DNA of 20,946 nt from Purshia tridentata (Eukaryota > Streptophyta > Magnoliopsida > Rosales > Rosaceae). The translations under genes and the position numbers were made by a program. The stretch spans positions 1 to 20,946 of the forward strand of contig QANT01006748.1 of NCBI GenBank assembly GCA_003254885.1. Reading direction: 5' to 3'. Positions 6,750 to 16,500 of this stretch are shown piece after piece; position 1 is the first letter of the stretch, and every line of letters begins with the position of its first letter. The notes beneath the pieces are model-generated. The model was given only the letters and a program-made list of their open reading frames with translations. It had not been told where the DNA came from and ran no database searches.

Positions 6750-9700
6750 ATGGCTACTTCTCTCAAATCCACAGCTGGTTTTCTTCAACTGAAGAAGCCT
6801 CAAAACCCATTGCTTCTTCACTCTCCATCCCAAAGAACAACCCTTTCCACCAAGAAGTTGACCCCAATGGCTGCTCTCACCACCACCACTGTTGCCAGTC
6901 TCTCTGACACTTTCACAAAATTGAAGGAGCAAGGCAAGGTAAGCAATTTCCGCTTATACTGTAGAAATTTCATCATTTGGTGTGCTTTACTGCATGTTTA
7001 TTCTTTTATTTAAGGCCCTGCAGCAAAATTTGCAGATGGACCTTGAACAAATTCATTGCTTTCTATTTTCCGAGATAACTACTGGTTGGGTCTCTTTTCT
7101 TTGGTCGAAAACTACCAGTTGGGTCTTAAATTCTTAATCACCAGCCAAATGCACATTTTTCGACATTTTGTGTTGCCTTTGTCGTTACCTTGTTGGCATT
7201 TATTGGCAAATGGGGTCGGGTAAGCGTTGCTGACTAATGAGACTTCTTTTTGGTTCTTGTTCTTGAGATTGATTTGGTTTCGACCAAAAGTTGTGCATGT
7301 TTATTAGATATGACTAAATTCAACTAAATAGAAATTATAAATCATTTACCAAGAGTTTTGTTGTTATTGTAGTAGTCCTTTAGATGAAAAAAATCACAAC
7401 GTTTGATTTCAACAAAAAGTTAAGTAATAGTTACTTGTGGTGCAGTCTTCAAACCCAATAAACATCGGAATAGTTAGGTGTCTCAACTGAACTTCATTTT
7501 AGGATTTGGATTTTTGGTTGATTTTAGATGGGAAGGTTTAATTTCTGATTTTGTCATTTTAATGAATATGTCTTTTGTGAAGGTGGCATTTATCCCTTAC
7601 ATCACTGCTGGTGATCCTGATCTTTCAATCACGGCAGAAGCACTGAAGGTACTTGATTCTTGTGGATCAGACATAATCGAATTAGGTGTGCCATACTCTG
7701 ATCCATTAGCAGATGGTCCTGTTATACAGGTTTGTCAGTGTTTTTGGTTTTTATTTTTGTATTTTATGGTTCTGCATATTCTTCTTGGTAATTGATGCTC
7801 AGTAGGCTTCTGCATTTTTAATCCTTTTGCTTGTGTGGTATTGCTTAGGCTGCAGCCACTCGTTCCTTGGCAAGAGGGACCAATTTGAATGGAATTATTT
7901 CAATGTTGAAGGAGGTACCTTATTTACAATAGTATTACTTTTTGTTGCTACAAAGTGTATATCAATTAGGAGGTAACTTATGCTAATATTTGTGTTTGTT
8001 GCACTTTCACATGAAACTTGATATTTGTTGATGTTGTATCCCTAAGTGAAAAATATGTTGAATTTATTACTAATACTATGACTGCTATAAACTTTGATTT
8101 GCTACAACCTCTGAAATGTGCTGATTATACATTTAAATTATTCTCATATTACTGTAATACATATCTCTATATGGGATGTAGGAATAAGAATTCACATTAA
8201 GACAGTAACTGTCATATTCTTCCGTGACATATTCTTGCTTAATTTTTCATAAGTGAGGTGAAGTTGTTGCTAGAGGGGCTATAAGTATAACAATTTTATT
8301 TATAAATTCTGTTTCACATTTACCACCTCTCACTTTGAAATAATTGTATTATATCAATATTGTTGAATGGACAGGTGATTCCGCAATTGTCTTGCCCAAT
8401 TGCTCTCTTTACATACTATAACCCAATTTTGAAGCGTGGTATTGGAGAGTTCATGTCTACTATTAAAGACGTTGGTGTACATGGTAATGTATTAGTATTT
8501 GTTACTGAATCTTTTAACAATGTCAATATGGTGGTACCAAATAGTACAAACTTTTTATATTTAATTTTGGGTACCTAGTTGAAGCTTTGGTATTTTAAAT
8601 TAATCTTACCTTTTAGTTCTCTTTCTGCTATATGAACTTCATCATAAGAGATATAACAAGATTCGTAATTCCATTTTATTTGTAGGGCTTGTGGTTCCAG
8701 ATGTTCCGTTGGAAGAGACAGAAGTTTTGAGAAAGGAAGCTGTGAAAAATAATGTTGAATTGGTTTGTTTCTTAGTACTTTCTCCCACTCATTTTTTGGG
8801 ATTATAGTGTATTTCAAACTCCTTCTATCTTTATGGATGTCATCATAATACATTCAATCGGCATGCATGATTTTCAGGTATTACTAACTACACCCACTAC
8901 TCCAATGGAACGAATGAAAGCCATTGTCGAAGCTTCAGAAGGATTTGTGTACCTGGTAAGATTCCTTTCTCTTGTCCTTTAATTGAATTTAAAGTTATAG
9001 GGCTTTTTCTTTTAATAATGGCACATCGATCTTTAGCATCTTATAAACTAATTAGATTTCAAAACTGTGGTATGCCCAATTTTCTGAGACTATCATTTAG
9101 CTTACAATGAGAGAATGAAGCTATTAGATGCGTACTAGCTATACTTTATGTCATGAAAGGTTATGCTAAATGTGGTTTGTGCCAAATTCTCTTTTTTATT
9201 GTGTAAGCTAAATATCAATCAATAAATAGTTGGCGGGTTGTGTTTGTTACATGAACATGTTTTATTTATAGAAATTCTTTCATCTCTATCCTGAATGAAT
9301 ATAACTCTGCAAATCACATCACTGTTCATTGTTTTGAATTATAGGTGAGCTCAATCGGAGTTACCGGTGCTCGTGCATCTGTGAGTGAACGAGTTCCAGC
9401 CCTTTTAAAGGAAATTAAAGAGGTTTGTCTTCTTAATCAGTTCTTTCCTTGTAGTATCTTTTAGAAATTCGGTTTATTGATCTTGGTGAAAATGCAAGTC
9501 CTCTTAGTGCAATGGTGCTAAAATTGATCCTAATGCCTTTTAAGTTTTAGATACAAAATGGACAGATTTGAAACCTGTCAAGAGATGGTTAGCTAAAAGA
9601 ACATTATGCAATTGATATGATGTCTTAACCAATATGTTTTGTTTTACCAAAAAAACAACTAATATGTTTTGTCTTACATAATCATGCTTATCTTTTATGT

Positions 9701-10062
9701 GACAGACAACAAAAAAGCCTGTAGCAGTTGGATTTGGCATCTCAAAGCCTGAACATGTGAAACTGGTTAGTTTTTAATGTAAATCATACATACCACAGCT
9801 GCAACCATAGTAAAGTACTTACCCCCACTCTCATCTCCCTCTCCAACCTTTGGCCTTCTTTTCAATCAGAATGCCTATTGCAGTATACTTCTACCTTAAT
9901 CGAGGTACTAAATCACAACTGTTACAGGTAGCAGGATGGGGAGCTGATGGTGTCATTGTTGGCAGTGCCATGGTGAAGCTGTTGGGTGAAGCCAAATCTC
10001 CTGAGGAAGGGTTGAAGGAACTGGAAACTTTCACCAAATCCTTAAAGTCTGCACTCCTTTGA
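6750..10062 (+). CDS. TSA1: Tryptophan synthase alpha subunit, plastid form (nine coding exons)
   Basis: It cleaves indole-3-glycerol phosphate to indole and glyceraldehyde-3-phosphate, feeding indole to the beta subunit in plastids. Exons are 6750-6938, 7583-7729, 7849-7914, 8375-8483, 8686-8762, 8878-8955, 9345-9422, 9706-9765 and 9928-10062. All introns are GT..AG and the frame is kept throughout, giving 312 residues, the usual length of plant TSA. Residues 1 to about 50 are rich in Ser/Thr/Lys with no acidic residue, as in a chloroplast transit peptide. The catalytic acids are Glu96 ([11 protein letters not shown]) and Asp107 (LADGP), 11 apart as in E. coli Glu49 and Asp60. SSIGVTGAR (loop 6), [10 protein letters not shown] and GVIVGSAMV form the phosphate-binding face of the TIM barrel. 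The transit peptide argues against the cytosolic indole synthase paralogue, which lacks one. No defect is seen. Confidence 0.96.
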
Positions 10063-10440
10063 TAACATTTCAAAACAAACCTATGAATTGCAAAGAGCTT
10101 TGTCAAAAGAAAAAAGATGTACCAATTGGATGAGGCAAATGCAAATGACTGTTCTTCTGTTCCAACAATTAGCTTAATGGACATCACTTGTACAGTCATT
10201 TCTTTTCTCTTACTTAGTTTTCTCCAACTGCACACTCATTTTTAGGTCCAATGGCTCGGAAAATCTAAACTTCGACACACTTGAGTTTTATCATTCTTAA
10301 ACCCAATTCTAATCTCTACTAAGTTTTACTACAAAATCAAGTATGTGAACCAAAAATTACATTTGAGATTCGCCCACTGTTGGGCCGTTGACCATTTGAG
10401 ATTTAAGCTGTCAAAATTGAACCAAGAGTCAAATTTCTAC
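10063..10440 (+). other. 3' UTR of the tryptophan synthase gene and following spacer
   Basis: The transcript must end in this interval. No perfect AATAAA was found close to the stop codon; plant poly(A) signals are often degenerate. A minus-strand open frame over the last exon and this spacer is a shadow of the coding exon. Confidence 0.5.
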
Positions 10441-10444
10441 GGCT

Positions 10445-10686
10445 AACAATCATATCTTTTTCCGAAAAGTATATATTAAATCGTGGTTTGCATGTGTATT
10501 AATTAGTCTTGTTACGACTGCTATTGAGTTGATGTTGTTCTTGATTAACTAATTAGCATATATTAATATTAACTTATGAGTTATTATTATTATTTTTATT
10601 AACAATTGTCATATCTTTTTCCCAAATATTTAAATTAACACATGTTTTGCACGTGTGTTAATTGGCCTTTTTACTAGTGCTCATTG
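10445..10686 (+). repeat. Pair of diverged direct repeats, ~85 bp each
   Basis: Copy one (10445-10527) and copy two (10601-10686) share, in order, 'aacaat..catatctttttcc', 'ttaaat', 'gttttgca/ggtttgca', 'gtgt.ttaatt' and 'tt.ctagtgct/ttacgactgct'. They are about 70-75% alike by eye and separated by about 73 bp of AT-rich sequence. Source unknown; an old tandem duplication or a transposon relic. Confidence 0.6.
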
Positions 10687-10689
10687 TTT

Positions 10690-11120
10690 TATAACTTTTC
10701 ACTCTTCTATTTTAAGATGATAGGGTGTTATTTTCTTAATTTTTAAATTTGTTTTAATAATTTTATTTTGTAACTATATCCTCGTTTATTAAATTATTTC
10801 AACCAACAATTTTGTTTAATAGATAATATATCCAGTAATCTATATTTTAGTAAAGCCTGTAATACAAAAGTTGTCATATAATTTTATAATAATAGAGATA
10901 AGAATTATAAGATACTCAATAAAAACTAAATAAGAAGTGCTAATGATATAAACCTACAAGATATAAAATGAAGGGTTTTCTAATATGAAAAAAGTTATTT
11001 AACTGTCTCGTGATTAATGATTATTACTTGGTCATTTGTGCAAGACATTTTGTACGTGATTAAATGAATTTTCTTCTTTTTGTTTTCTTTAGATTTGGAA
11101 GAAAGGTATAATTAATTTGC
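10690..11120. other. AT-rich intergenic stretch, no feature seen
   Basis: Both strands contain only short frames and A/T runs. No transposon terminus, RNA gene or coding similarity was recognised. Confidence 0.5.
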
Positions 11121-11124
11121 AAAG

Positions 11125-11298
11125 ATTGTCAACTGTTAGTTGAACATGTCCTGATCATCGAAATTTCAAATTTGAATTTACACGAACAAAAAATTCAGAT
11201 CTCCAAACTTAACAGGATCAAACTCTCAATGATAAAAAATTATTTCATTAAGCTTTCCACATCATCTATCAAACTTAGATCTCCAATTATAACCTTTA
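11125..11298 (+). repeat. Direct repeat, copy A (~170 bp)
   Basis: It shares with 12052-12250 the sequence of landmarks 'ttgtcaact.ttagttga', 'catcgaaattt', 'aaaaattcagatc', 'ctctcaa', 'ttcattaag.tttcc', 'atctatc' and 'atctccaatt'. Copy A lacks about 25 bp present in copy B. It ends directly against the MITE that starts at 11299. The two copies could be the remnants of very short LTRs or a segmental duplication. Confidence 0.7.
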
Positions 11299-11770
11299 GG
11301 GCCCGTTTGGTTTACGGAATTGATTTTCCAAGAATTAATTTCTTATGCATTTTCTAGGGTAAAAAGAATGTAAGATGACTATTACTGTGTTTGGTAATGC
11401 TAGAAAAGTAAACAAGAATTACTTTTTCATTTTCATTCCCATGTTTGATAAGTATAGGAATAAGAAATAAAAATTATCCAATTTTTCAATTATATCCTAT
11501 ATGAGTATAAAAAGAATATGTAATAAATGGTTAACTAAATTTGAAATTTTGAAAAATTGGTAAGGATAAATCTGTCTAAAAAATATGCAATAAATGCTTT
11601 TCTAAGAGGGGGAAAACAAAACCCAAGCTTGAGCAAGGGTATCATTTTCCCCCCAATAGGGGCATCAGATTCCTTTGAGCCAGAAAACTATTTCCCTTCC
11701 CTGCACTTGCCAAACATGGGAATGGAATTGATTTCTCGTTCCTAGGCCTCCAAAACTTGAATCAAACGGG
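11299..11770. mobile_element. MITE-like element, ~470 bp
   Basis: The left end is GGGCCCGTTTGGTT and the right end is AATCAAACGGG, an imperfect terminal inverted repeat of a type common in plant MITEs. Internal words such as GGAATTGATTT and a CATGTTTG motif also occur near both ends. The flanking TTA (11296-11298) and TTT (11771-11773) could be a decayed 3-bp duplication, which would fit a PIF/Harbinger (Tourist-like) element; a hAT origin is the alternative. A 62-codon open frame inside is not credible as a gene. Confidence 0.6.
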
Positions 11771-11893
11771 TTTGATGTCCATTTTATTTTCATCAAATTG
11801 TTTATACACAATCCCCGTCATCTAATTAATGGAAAATTTGATTTGGAAAAGTTGTTTGTTGTTAGATAAAAAAATATCGAAATATGAAACTCT

Positions 11894-11992
11894 GATATGG
11901 GTTTGTTGTTCCCAATCTGAAATTTTGATCTAAGTTTGTTGTTTCAAGTTTGAAATTATGGCATGAGTTTGATACTGTAGGTCTGAAATTTT
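11894..11992 (+). repeat. 33-bp tandem repeat, three units
   Basis: Units at 11894-11926, 11927-11959 and 11960-11992 share the frame ga-t-tgrgtttg...-tctgaaatttt. The spacing is exact at 33 bp, with several substitutions between units. A multiple of three invites a coding reading, but no long open frame spans it. Confidence 0.75.
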
Positions 11993-12051
11993 GATGGTCG
12001 ACAAATGGGAAAAGATAAACCAGCTGCAGCACCATCTAATGTGGCAAACAT

Positions 12052-12250
12052 TTGTCAACTATTAGTTGACTATTTGTGGACATCGAAATTTTAAATCTTA
12101 ATTTGGGTTCTATTGATGCCGAGCTTTGAAGATAAACACACAAAAAAAATTCAGATCCAAACCTAACTAGATGAACTCTCAAGCTAAAAAGTTACTTCAT
12201 TAAGATTTCCCCATCATCAATCTATCGAACCCAAATCTCCAATTTGCATA
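12052..12250 (+). repeat. Direct repeat, copy B (~200 bp)
   Basis: Partner of 11125-11298, with the same order of landmarks. It begins with the perfect small palindrome GTCAACT-att-AGTTGAC (12053-12069), which is partly decayed in copy A. A second MITE-like element begins about 28 bp after this copy, as another does directly after copy A. Confidence 0.7.
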
Positions 12251-12277
12251 ATCTTTTTCATCAATTTTTTTATAGAA

Positions 12278-12708
12278 AATTACATAAAAATCAATGATTA
12301 ATTTTAAAATTACAAAAAAATTATTTTGGACTTTTATTTTCCACAATAGTCAATGAGTTTTACATTCTTATTACAAAAAGGTCAATGGGCTTTTCTTGTG
12401 AGCCCAAGTCATTGACTTCACTGTCCTTTTCGTTTTTTCAGTTATTTTAAATATTGTATTTACAATATTACCCTTTGTTTAATACCAAATTTGGCGCCGT
12501 TTTGTTCTTTACATTCTTCTTCTTCAAGCTTGCTATAATATCGTTTTTAAATTCTGAGTTTGCTTCTCTCTTATTTTTCATGGTAATTAAATCTTTTTTT
12601 TTTTGGACAATTGCATTCAAATATAATTTCAAAATTTTCATTTTAGTCAATACATAAAGTATTGACTATTTTGGAATTTGAAATTATAATAGTGATTTTT
12701 ATGTAATT
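12278..12708. mobile_element. MITE-like element, ~431 bp, with 16-bp perfect inverted ends
   Basis: AATTACATAAAAATCA at 12278-12293 is matched by its exact reverse complement at 12693-12708. Further in, 'aatagtcaat' near 12342-12351 mirrors 'attgactatt' at 12661-12670, so the inverted repeat extends imperfectly over about 80 bp. There is no coding capacity. A target duplication could not be fixed, so the superfamily is open. Confidence 0.7.
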
Positions 12709-12970
12709 CACCCCATTTTTTATACACAATTTAAACGTTATTTAATGAAATTTTCAAAAATAGAAGAGTTCCATAAGATATCAGGAAAAAAATTTAGTTT
12801 TAAACCACTCTTATGGTGTGTTAAAAATAAATAGATATTTAACATGAATTTATGAGTGAAATTTACAATTTTTTGCAACTTTTTTGTTATTTTACTTTAA
12901 GAAAGATGCTCTAATAGATTTTCTAACAGCCTTTTTTATTGATGATTGTTATTTGAACACCTTGTTCCTT
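12709..12970. other. AT-rich spacer, no feature seen
   Basis: Low-complexity A/T sequence between the second MITE-like element and the 31-bp tandem repeat. No frame or RNA signature was recognised. Confidence 0.5.
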
Positions 12971-13063
12971 CTCAATGCACACCTTTTTCATTCAATTTCT
13001 TCTCAGTACACACCTCTTTTATTCAATTTCTTCTCAGTACACACCTCTTTCATTCAATTTGTG
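12971..13063 (+). repeat. 31-bp tandem repeat, three units
   Basis: Units at 12971-13001, 13002-13032 and 13033-13063 begin ctcagtacacacctc or ctcaatgcacacctt and continue with ttcattcaattt. The second and third are nearly identical. An open frame across it arises from the repeat and is not taken as a gene. Confidence 0.9.
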
Positions 13064-13114
13064 AAATGATAAATTCAACTTTATATTAATAGACTATTAA
13101 GGACACTAAATATT

Positions 13115-13139
13115 AAAAAANAAAAAAAAAAAAAAAAAA
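13115..13139. repeat. Poly(A) run containing the only N of the window
   Basis: Six A, one undetermined base (13121), then eighteen A. The N probably marks a consensus uncertainty or a patched gap, so the true length of this homopolymer is unknown. Confidence 0.9.
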
Positions 13140-13260
13140 CCAGAAACAGCAAAGGTGTCAGGTGACCGAAGACCCGATCCCAACCCTGCCACCATGCCGC
13201 TGCCCTCGCTGACGGGGGTGGAGTCCGACAACTTCATTCTCAGATGGCTTCCAAAGGGAC
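13140..13260. other. GC-rich patch of unknown origin
   Basis: About 120 bp are visibly richer in G and C than the surroundings and start exactly at the poly(A) run. The minus strand is open across the patch (13106-13330) and predicts a Ser/Gly-rich peptide that I cannot assign to a family. It could be a retroposed or captured gene fragment. Weak A-box-like words are present on the minus strand but no convincing B box, so I do not call a SINE. Confidence 0.4.
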
Positions 13261-13480
13261 TCGGACTATATATATTGGATATGGATATAGTACTATAGTC
13301 TAAAGCAAGATATACTCCAAAAATGGTCATTCAGGTATTTCATTTACCAAGTAAAATACTCTGGTACTTTTTACCCTCAAAAAAGCAAAAAAGAAAAAAA
13401 GTATGGAACTGAGGAAGGCTATCTCTTACTCAAGTTTTCACTATACAGGGAAGAATACCATATTAGAGGGGAGCTTAGCT

Positions 13481-13502
13481 GTGTGTGTGTGTGTGTGTGT
13501 GT
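13481..13502. repeat. (GT)n microsatellite
   Basis: Eleven GT units lie about 70 bp beyond the stop codon of the minus-strand kinase gene, probably within its 3' UTR. Confidence 0.9.
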
Positions 13503-13569
13503 CGGGGGACACAGGTCAAAGGAATCCAACTTCATGAAGACCATGAACAGAACTGCTTGATTCCATTGC

Positions 13570-16500
13570 TTATCCAGCTCCATGTCTAGAAGCAAATACT
13601 GAATTTTCTGTCCCTTGCTTCCCAGGTCTGGTCTTGTCCAGTCGTGCTCGTCGACCATATTCTTGGATCCGACGATCATGCTCTTTAAGCATCTGATCAA
13701 CATTGTTTGACGAAACAAGTAATGGACCAGAGACATAAATTTTGTTTCCCTTGGGCCCACGACCATGCTGGAAAGAATTTGGAAGAACAATTCAGGTTCA
13801 GTTAACTAGAATAAGGAATCAAAGAGATTCTGACAAGAATCCAGGGTATGCAACAAAAACTGAGAATAACATACGAGAAAAGCAAAACTAACCATATTTG
13901 TTTCTTTACTACTTGCTTTCTCATCTTCTATCTGATGAGTACTGGCAACTCTCTGTGTGTGACGCATCCAATCCTGCGTTTTAGTGGACTCATCTTCATC
14001 AAATGACCCCGGAAATCTGCATACTTGCTTTATTGTTTCTGGCCTTGAAGGACCTGGTTTCTCTGGTTGGTCCTCAGATGTAGCAGTCCGAGCCGATACC
14101 AAACCAGATAATTTTGACAAGTTCGCTCTACTTGAAAACATAAGAGAATCATTACGTTCCTTTCTAGACTTGGCCCATCCAGGCCTGTGGACTAGGGGTC
14201 CTGAAACTGAAGTCCTATTATTATGGTGCACCGGGAAATCTTTTCTATCATCTTTATCAGTTCGCAGCTGTTTAGTTTGATCAATCCGACAACTAGAAAC
14301 AGCGTCCTCCCTATGAGGTTTGAACATTTCACTTCGGATATTTGGGTTGGAATGGCCTTGTCTTTTCTGTGATTAGCGAGCAAATGACATCAGAAATAAC
14401 TAAAATACAATAGCTGAAGCATTAATGGTAGAGTTAAATAGTTATGACTAGAGAGTAGTCCTCACTATCAAAATTAAAGACCAAAATAATTAAAAAGTCT
14501 TGGCCTACAATGAAGGAGAAATCTTCAAAAGACTGAACATAGGTTAAAGAAACAATTATTAAAAAAATAAAATAATCTTCTAAAGCGTGCCTTACAAGTA
14601 TGATATAAATGTACATCCAACCAAATATTATAAGAAGCTGCCCTTAATATTGATTCATTAACACCCAATATTGCAAGAACAGTTCCAAAAATTCACCCTC
14701 CTGCAAAACGGATATGAACTACTATTCTAAGGGGTATCTAGACACTCAATACAAATGGCATTCTGTGCCAATAGCAAAGGCAGCTACCCTCCAATATGAT
14801 GTACATAAAAACAAGCCACAACTCCCTAGTTTCTTCCTGCTAGCATCAGAAATGCGCAGCAGGAATCTAGAAATTTTAGAGAAATTTAAAAATTCACAAG
14901 CCTGAAACAGTCAGCAGTGAAGGAGGGATTCACCGCTTGAAAGAAATGCAAAGGATCAAGAACCCAAAATACAAATGACCTAAGAAATCAACACTTTTCA
15001 CTAACTCTCAAATATAATATTAAGAGAAAAAGGTATGAAAATAAAAAATTCCAAGAACTGAAATGAAGGAGCCATGTTCAATTGACAGTCACCACCAAAC
15101 TTGGCATATTATGACATGAAATTTAGGTTATCTGGGTCATTGGGTAGCTACCGTAGGTCAAACAGTCAAAAGTCAAGCCAACTAGCAATGACAGCAAACC
15201 ACCATAATTTTTCAGCCCAGAAGCTTGAATTACTGACCAAATTTAATTTAAGACAATTTTTTAAGCATGTGGAATAATATAATAGCAGAGTTTAATGTTG
15301 TAAGAAAAGTCCAACATTTCCAAAATCAAAAAATAATTCAAACATCATTTTGTATATACAGAATTATAACTTCACTAGAGCTTGTACATAACTTTGGTCA
15401 ACTCACTTCAATTTCAAACAAGATCAGATCAGAGTTCAACCAAATTGCAAAACCAAGATTCAAAACATATGTGAAGTTACCTGTAGCGACGCAGTTGATT
15501 CAGAATTAGCATTTGCACCAGCAATTGCTGAAGCTTGTCCTCTCCTGCCTAGGTCTGCCTTTTGTGCTCTTCCTCCAATTGCTCCTTGCCTAAAACAAGT
15601 GTCAAACGATTAACCTTGTGTCACCTTTGTACAATATGCGAAAGAACATTTGGCATTGGTTTTACCTTCTAGCTTCTTCCTCTCGCAATTTGGCATCAAT
15701 CTCTTTGCTGGGGGGATACATGGGCAAACTTGAAGGCTCACAAGCACGAGGTTCTGTAGTAAAGTACTGTTGAAAGAATATTAAAAATTAGAACAGCAAA
15801 AGAAATTCATTGGCTTCTTGGAGTATCAGTAAAACAGTTTATGGTTTTGAAGGGAAAGGAAAAATTGTAATGAGCAAAGAATTTCTGGAAGAGAATTTTA
15901 ATTGTATTCCAATCATCGTCTGCTCAGGTAAATGCATCAAAGAAATGGTTAAGAGGTCCAGAAGATTACAGGTTTTCCTGGTAATGTTTTGCAGATAATT
16001 GAAACAGTCAGTCCATAATAGCAAAGGTGAGAGCTTATCCAGTGTTGTTAAACCAGTCTGTTTGGCTACTTTAGGCTTTCAATAACCTTGATACTGATCT
16101 GAATGTACTCTTTTTATCTTCATGGACTTAATGTTACATGAACATGAACAATCTTCAGGACCAATCAAACAACTTACAGTTTCAGTTAAATTCTATGACC
16201 CAATGCTTCAACTAAAATGATCCCCTAAAAATTGATTAAAGATGCAGAAGAACATCATTTATGGACTATGAACACTGGCTTTAAAGGCAGAGCATAGTTC
16301 TTTCCAAAAAAATTTTAAGTGTCCATTTCTAGTCTAAGTAGTAGAATAAAAGGCTCATAATCTAAAATTAAGGAATATTTTAAAGAACTATTTTATAGAC
16401 ATAGGAGTTGATTGTGTCATCCCATTTGTGGGAAGTTTTTGTATTCTTTATCCCTGACATTTTTTTAATTTTTAATTTTTATTTCCTTTTTTTTCATGGG

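Noticed and set aside
8575..8853. Minus-strand open frame of 92 codons across tryptophan synthase exon 5
   Set aside because: It is antisense to a confident exon and its introns and has no recognisable domain.
11172..11745. Two plus-strand open frames of about 61 codons
   Set aside because: They lie in a degenerate direct repeat and a MITE-like element and have no domain or start context.
13106..13330. Minus-strand open frame over the GC-rich patch as a gene
   Set aside because: It runs into the poly(A)/N region as a phenylalanine tail, lacks a recognisable domain and has no partner exons.
13984..14280. Plus-strand open frame of 98 codons
   Set aside because: It is antisense to kinase exon 7, which is supported by splice sites and family motifs.
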